A stretch of DNA of 64,000 bases, from positions 41,076,222 to 41,140,221 of the forward strand of contig JAKGHH010000002.1 in assembly GCA_022828595.1 (NCBI GenBank). Direction: 5' to 3'. Numbering within the stretch: position 1 is the first letter of the stretch; every line of letters begins with the position of its first letter. The position numbers and the translations under genes were made by a program. The notes below the pieces were generated by a model that saw nothing but the letters and a program-made list of their open reading frames with translations, had not been told where the DNA came from and did not search any database. This DNA is from Nelumbo lutea (taxonomy: Eukaryota; Streptophyta; Magnoliopsida; Proteales; Nelumbonaceae). Of the stretch, positions 60,830 through 64,000 are shown piece by piece.

Positions 60830-61010
60830 TGAAAGGACCACTCCTTGCATTCTCTGTAACTCTCTCAGAGTTCTAACTTGATCGTCGGAGTGTTCCCGCC
60901 AGGCAAACTCCCCAGGAATCTTTCACTGTCTTTTCCATTTCTGGTGCTCTCCTTCGCTAGTTAAGAGCCAGGCCACTGCCAGCTAGGAGTGATAGGATTG
61001 CACTACATCC
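60830..61010 (-). repeat. Fragment related to the LTR at 14603-15505
   Basis: On the - strand it matches 14615-14765 in blocks: GCAATCCTATCACTCCTA, GCCTGGCGGGAACACTC and AAGTTAGAACTCTG. It is an LTR end without its element. Confidence 0.55.
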
Positions 61011-61206
61011 ATTTTCTCTTCAAAACTAACTAAAAGCAGGTTCTTAGTTCTATTTAAGACTCAATACGCCTATTCTTTAAGAGAAAAAAAACTAGTTGAT
61101 GAAGTATTTAAGATACATAGAAGATCCAACATGTGAAATTCAAACAGAAGCACACTTACCCACAGATCTGATCTAACCCATGGTAGTTGTCATGAATGGA
61201 CAAGCT

Positions 61207-61567
61207 ACTGAGATCAGGTGTCAAGTGACTTGTGCCCTACAACGTCCCACATCAGATCATCTTTGTCTATCGGGAACATTTACCAATAATAGTGTAGAAA
61301 AGATGATGTTATTATTGATATTTTCAATGGAGAAGTACGGATACAACTGATGCAGAATTCTGAATTCCAAACCCCCCCTACTACTAGCCCTTTTCCCAAG
61401 GAGAAGTAAGGATACATCCTTGAATTTGGCATCAATTCATGGTATTCCCCCTATACTTTGGGGCTAAAAAATTCTGACCTGGGCTGATTGGTCATTCTCC
61501 CTATTTTCAATACAATCTGCTGTGGGACGTTGTAGGGCGCCCTTTATAGCGTATAGATCTGAACTCG
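61207..61567. mobile_element. MULE-like MITE, about 360 bp
   Basis: Inverted ends built around GTGCCCTACAACGTCCCACA (left, 61231-61250) and its complement near 61518-61545. Related to 43192-43385 and 24122-24287. Exact ends not fixed. Confidence 0.5.
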
Positions 61568-61920
61568 AGAACGAGAAGTACTGCTTGTGTAGGCTTCCCC
61601 TTGTTAATTTCCAAGTAACACAAGATACCTTTTGCAGGTGGCCATTGTAACCACATTGTTCGATGAGTTATTGTCGGTGTACTCCTGTGCGCCAGGAGTC
61701 TATTGATGTGGTTTATTTGATGAATAATTAGGCTAGGAGTGATTAATTGTTGATTTCCTTCTTGCAACTAGCAACATGTGCTAAGGGAGCATCGGTGATG
61801 TCGTTCTAATCTATTCTCAAACGTGAGAAGTAAGCTTTGTGCATCAAGCAAAATGAGATCATCCAGACAAGAAGTAACAGATATGATGAATGTTACATAC
61901 TTAGGAGGGAGTCCTCCAAG

Positions 61921-62333
61921 TAGGCGTGTCAATTGGATTGGATTTGGTCTAATCCGATCCAGTCCAATGTGAATCTATTATAAATGGGTTAAGTTTAATC
62001 CAATCCAATGAATGTTTTGGATCAATTTGGATTGGTCCAATTCAATGTTTGAAGCGTTCAATATGTTTAAATTCATTTTGATTTAGATTGGTTTCAATCA
62101 AAACTCAGTTCATTGACACATATATTCTTATCTTATATCAATAGATCAGATACTAGTTTAATCCAACCCAACCCAATATAAATTTGTATGGATGGACCGG
62201 GTCTAATCTAATCTAATAAATATTTTGGACCGAATTGATCCAATCCAATATGTCTTATTGGTCTATCCAATCTGTTCAAATTGATTTTGGACTGGATGGG
62301 GTCCAATCCAAAATCCGTCCATTGACACCTTTA
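61921..62333. mobile_element. Two-monomer hAT-like MITE, copy 2, with perfect target duplication
   Basis: Starts TAGGCGTGTCAATTGGATTGG and ends CATTGACACCTTTA (terminal motif GTGTCAAT). CCTCCAAG flanks it exactly on both sides (61913-61920 and 62334-62341), an 8-bp hAT-size duplication. Two head-to-tail units meet near 62120. Confidence 0.85.
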
Positions 62334-62558
62334 CCTCCAAGCATATAGTGTATATAAGATCTGAGTCAGATACGAAATAATTTGGGGCAGCTAAGGCACA
62401 GAGAGGCTCTTTACTTTCTATATGTAGTCAGCAATGATAAGATCGATTTCCCTTATTGAGATGAGCCAATTCAAGTTTCAGGTCAGGTACCCTTGGACTT
62501 GCTTACTAAAGAAAACAGTCTGTTGAGGCAACCCCAGTTATCTTTTGAGGCATCACCG

Positions 62559-62922
62559 TAAGCTTGTCAATGGACCGGTTTCTAATATATTTATTGGATT
62601 GGACTGAATGAACAAGATATATTTGGATTTGAGCAATTTGATCCAAAATATTTATTGGATTGGATTGGACGTGGTCTTTATATCGGAGATTGGGTTGGAT
62701 TACATCAATATCTGATCCATTGATATAAGATAAGAATACGGGTGTCAATAGACTGAGTTTGAGTTAAAATCAAGCTAAACCAAAACAACGATTAAATGGT
62801 TGATCATTGAGTTGGACCAGTCCAAAATATTCATTAAATTGAATTGGACCTGGTCCATTTATAATAAATTCACATTGGACTGGATCGGGTTGGACCAAAT
62901 CCGATCTAATTGACACTCCTAA
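62559..62922. mobile_element. Two-monomer hAT-like MITE, copy 3
   Basis: Starts TAAGCTTGTCAATGGACCGG and ends AATTGACACTCCTAA, in the same orientation as 37362-37773 and opposite to copy 2. No clear target duplication. The units meet at about 62735 (ATACGGGTGTCAATAGACTG). Confidence 0.6.
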
Positions 62923-64000
62923 ATTCATGCGCAACAACTTATGACAAAACTAGTTATGTAAGGGTTGAAAGAAGTCAACTAAGGATCAGTTTATCTGGTT
63001 CAATCCATAAAGCATGGTTTGGATCAACCCATATTTATTACGATAGTGTTGTAGCCTAAGGCTGCAACAATTAAATCAAAACCTTTTACTTATTGTCATG
63101 ACCCCACTTGACCCACTTCTTGGTGGAGCCACTGCAATACATCTAACTATCCGATGCCATGACTTTTCTGCTTTAACCCAGCGATACGGCAGTGTCGTAG
63201 CAAAATTAAACTCGGTTTGGATTCAATTGTTGTTGGCCACTGTTTCCACTTGGTGCAGATTTCGAAAAGAGATGGGAAGACCCATCGGTATAAGCAAGCA
63301 ACTTGTGTCCTCTGAGCGCAGGTATAGCCTGAACCTTCAATCGGATTGTTAGTCACTTAGTCCTGTACAATCGGATTGAGATCAGATTGGGGAAAAAAAT
63401 GTTCCTTACATTGGAGAGGACATGTTGGAGCAGAAATTTGGACCGTGAATGGAGAGAATTTTGAGGGCACACGAGGTCCTTCTGCTTTTGGGCCCCAACC
63501 ATGCTGCCATAGAGAAGATTCCTATGTGGGTTACAGTGTTAGATCCAAGGACTTCTTTTTCTGATTGACTCAATCAGTAAACTGCTTTTCAGATACACAA
63601 TCTGATTAGAATAATAAAAAAAAGGAACAGAAAAGAAAACCTTTTGGGCTTTTTAGCTATTTTTCACAGACTTTGTCGTTAAATAAAGAGAGAAAATCTG
63701 GTGGGTCAATTTCTTTGCAAATTTATTCTCTACTAGATTGGCATCTATTCCTTGAACTAAGGTTACCCAATTGGCCAAATCCATTCCTTGTACAAGGACT
63801 CCCTCACTTCTTCGCGTTCAAAAGTCTGTGAGACTGACCACGTACTCTCCACTTAAAAGATTCCATCCACAGTTAAAACGCATTTATCTATTTTTGATTA
63901 ATCGGATGATTAGCCCATTCAATTTATGAAAACCGTCATTTAACCGGAAGTCAGAAAGGTCACTGGTTCCGGTTCGGTTCAAGTCTCACGTCACTGACAG
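62923..64000. other. Right end of the window, no gene seen
   Basis: Several short frames but none with a recognisable protein, splice pattern or start. The last 100 bases contain GGTTCGGTTC-type repeat sequence. Confidence 0.4.

Noticed and set aside
63098..63352. 84-codon + strand frame near the window end
   Set aside because: Slightly GC-richer than its surroundings but no start context, splice sites or family match.
1..64000. tRNA, rRNA, microRNA precursor and CRISPR signals
   Set aside because: No tRNA cloverleaf boxes or rRNA sequence were noticed; hairpins found are MITE-type inverted repeats. CRISPR arrays are not expected in a plant nuclear genome and no regular spacer pattern was seen.

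Overview
The window is nuclear DNA of a flowering plant, most likely a eudicot. The signs are AT-rich intergenic DNA, GT-AG introns, two plant-specific gene families (an NPH3/BTB protein and an AIG1/IAN-type GTPase) and dense LTR retrotransposons and MITE-like elements. The species cannot be named from the sequence. Many short open reading frames here start at non-ATG codons and carry no recognisable protein; they were left out.

Two host genes are supported. (1) An NPH3/RPT2-like gene on the + strand (1455-3370): three exons, two tiny introns and a 576-residue product. (2) An AIG1/IAN (GIMAP-like) GTPase gene on the - strand (42580 down to 25279). Its five coding exons are scattered over 17.3 kb, all five are needed for a family-length protein (330 residues), and it ends in a CaaX-like box. 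Its introns are full of transposon remains: a decayed Ty3-gypsy element and hAT-like MITEs in intron 1, a long-TIR MITE in intron 2, and a pair of LTR-like repeats enclosing a copia fragment in the 8.6-kb last intron.

Layout: 1-1066 long inverted repeat (MULE-like); 1455-3370 NPH3 gene; 3.4-8.8 kb intergenic with small MITEs; 8776-13567 complete but decayed copia element on the - strand with LTRs and a 5-bp target duplication; 14.6-18.3 kb Tat-like Ty3-gypsy remnant on the - strand, cut by a 100-N assembly gap (18343-18442); 18443-23416 second copia element on the + strand; 23.4-25.3 kb AT-rich repeats; 25279-42580 AIG1 gene; 43.2-46.9 kb MITE, LINE, LTR-like and CACTA fragments; 47.0-50.1 kb large inverted repeat interrupted by a hAT-like element; 50-64 kb gene-free DNA with more MITEs, including a two-monomer hAT-like element with a perfect 8-bp target duplication.

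The two host genes show no functional link. Family knowledge places NPH3 proteins with phototropin/auxin signalling as CUL3 adaptors and plant AIG1 proteins with stress and pathogen responses; which members these are is not decided by the sequence.
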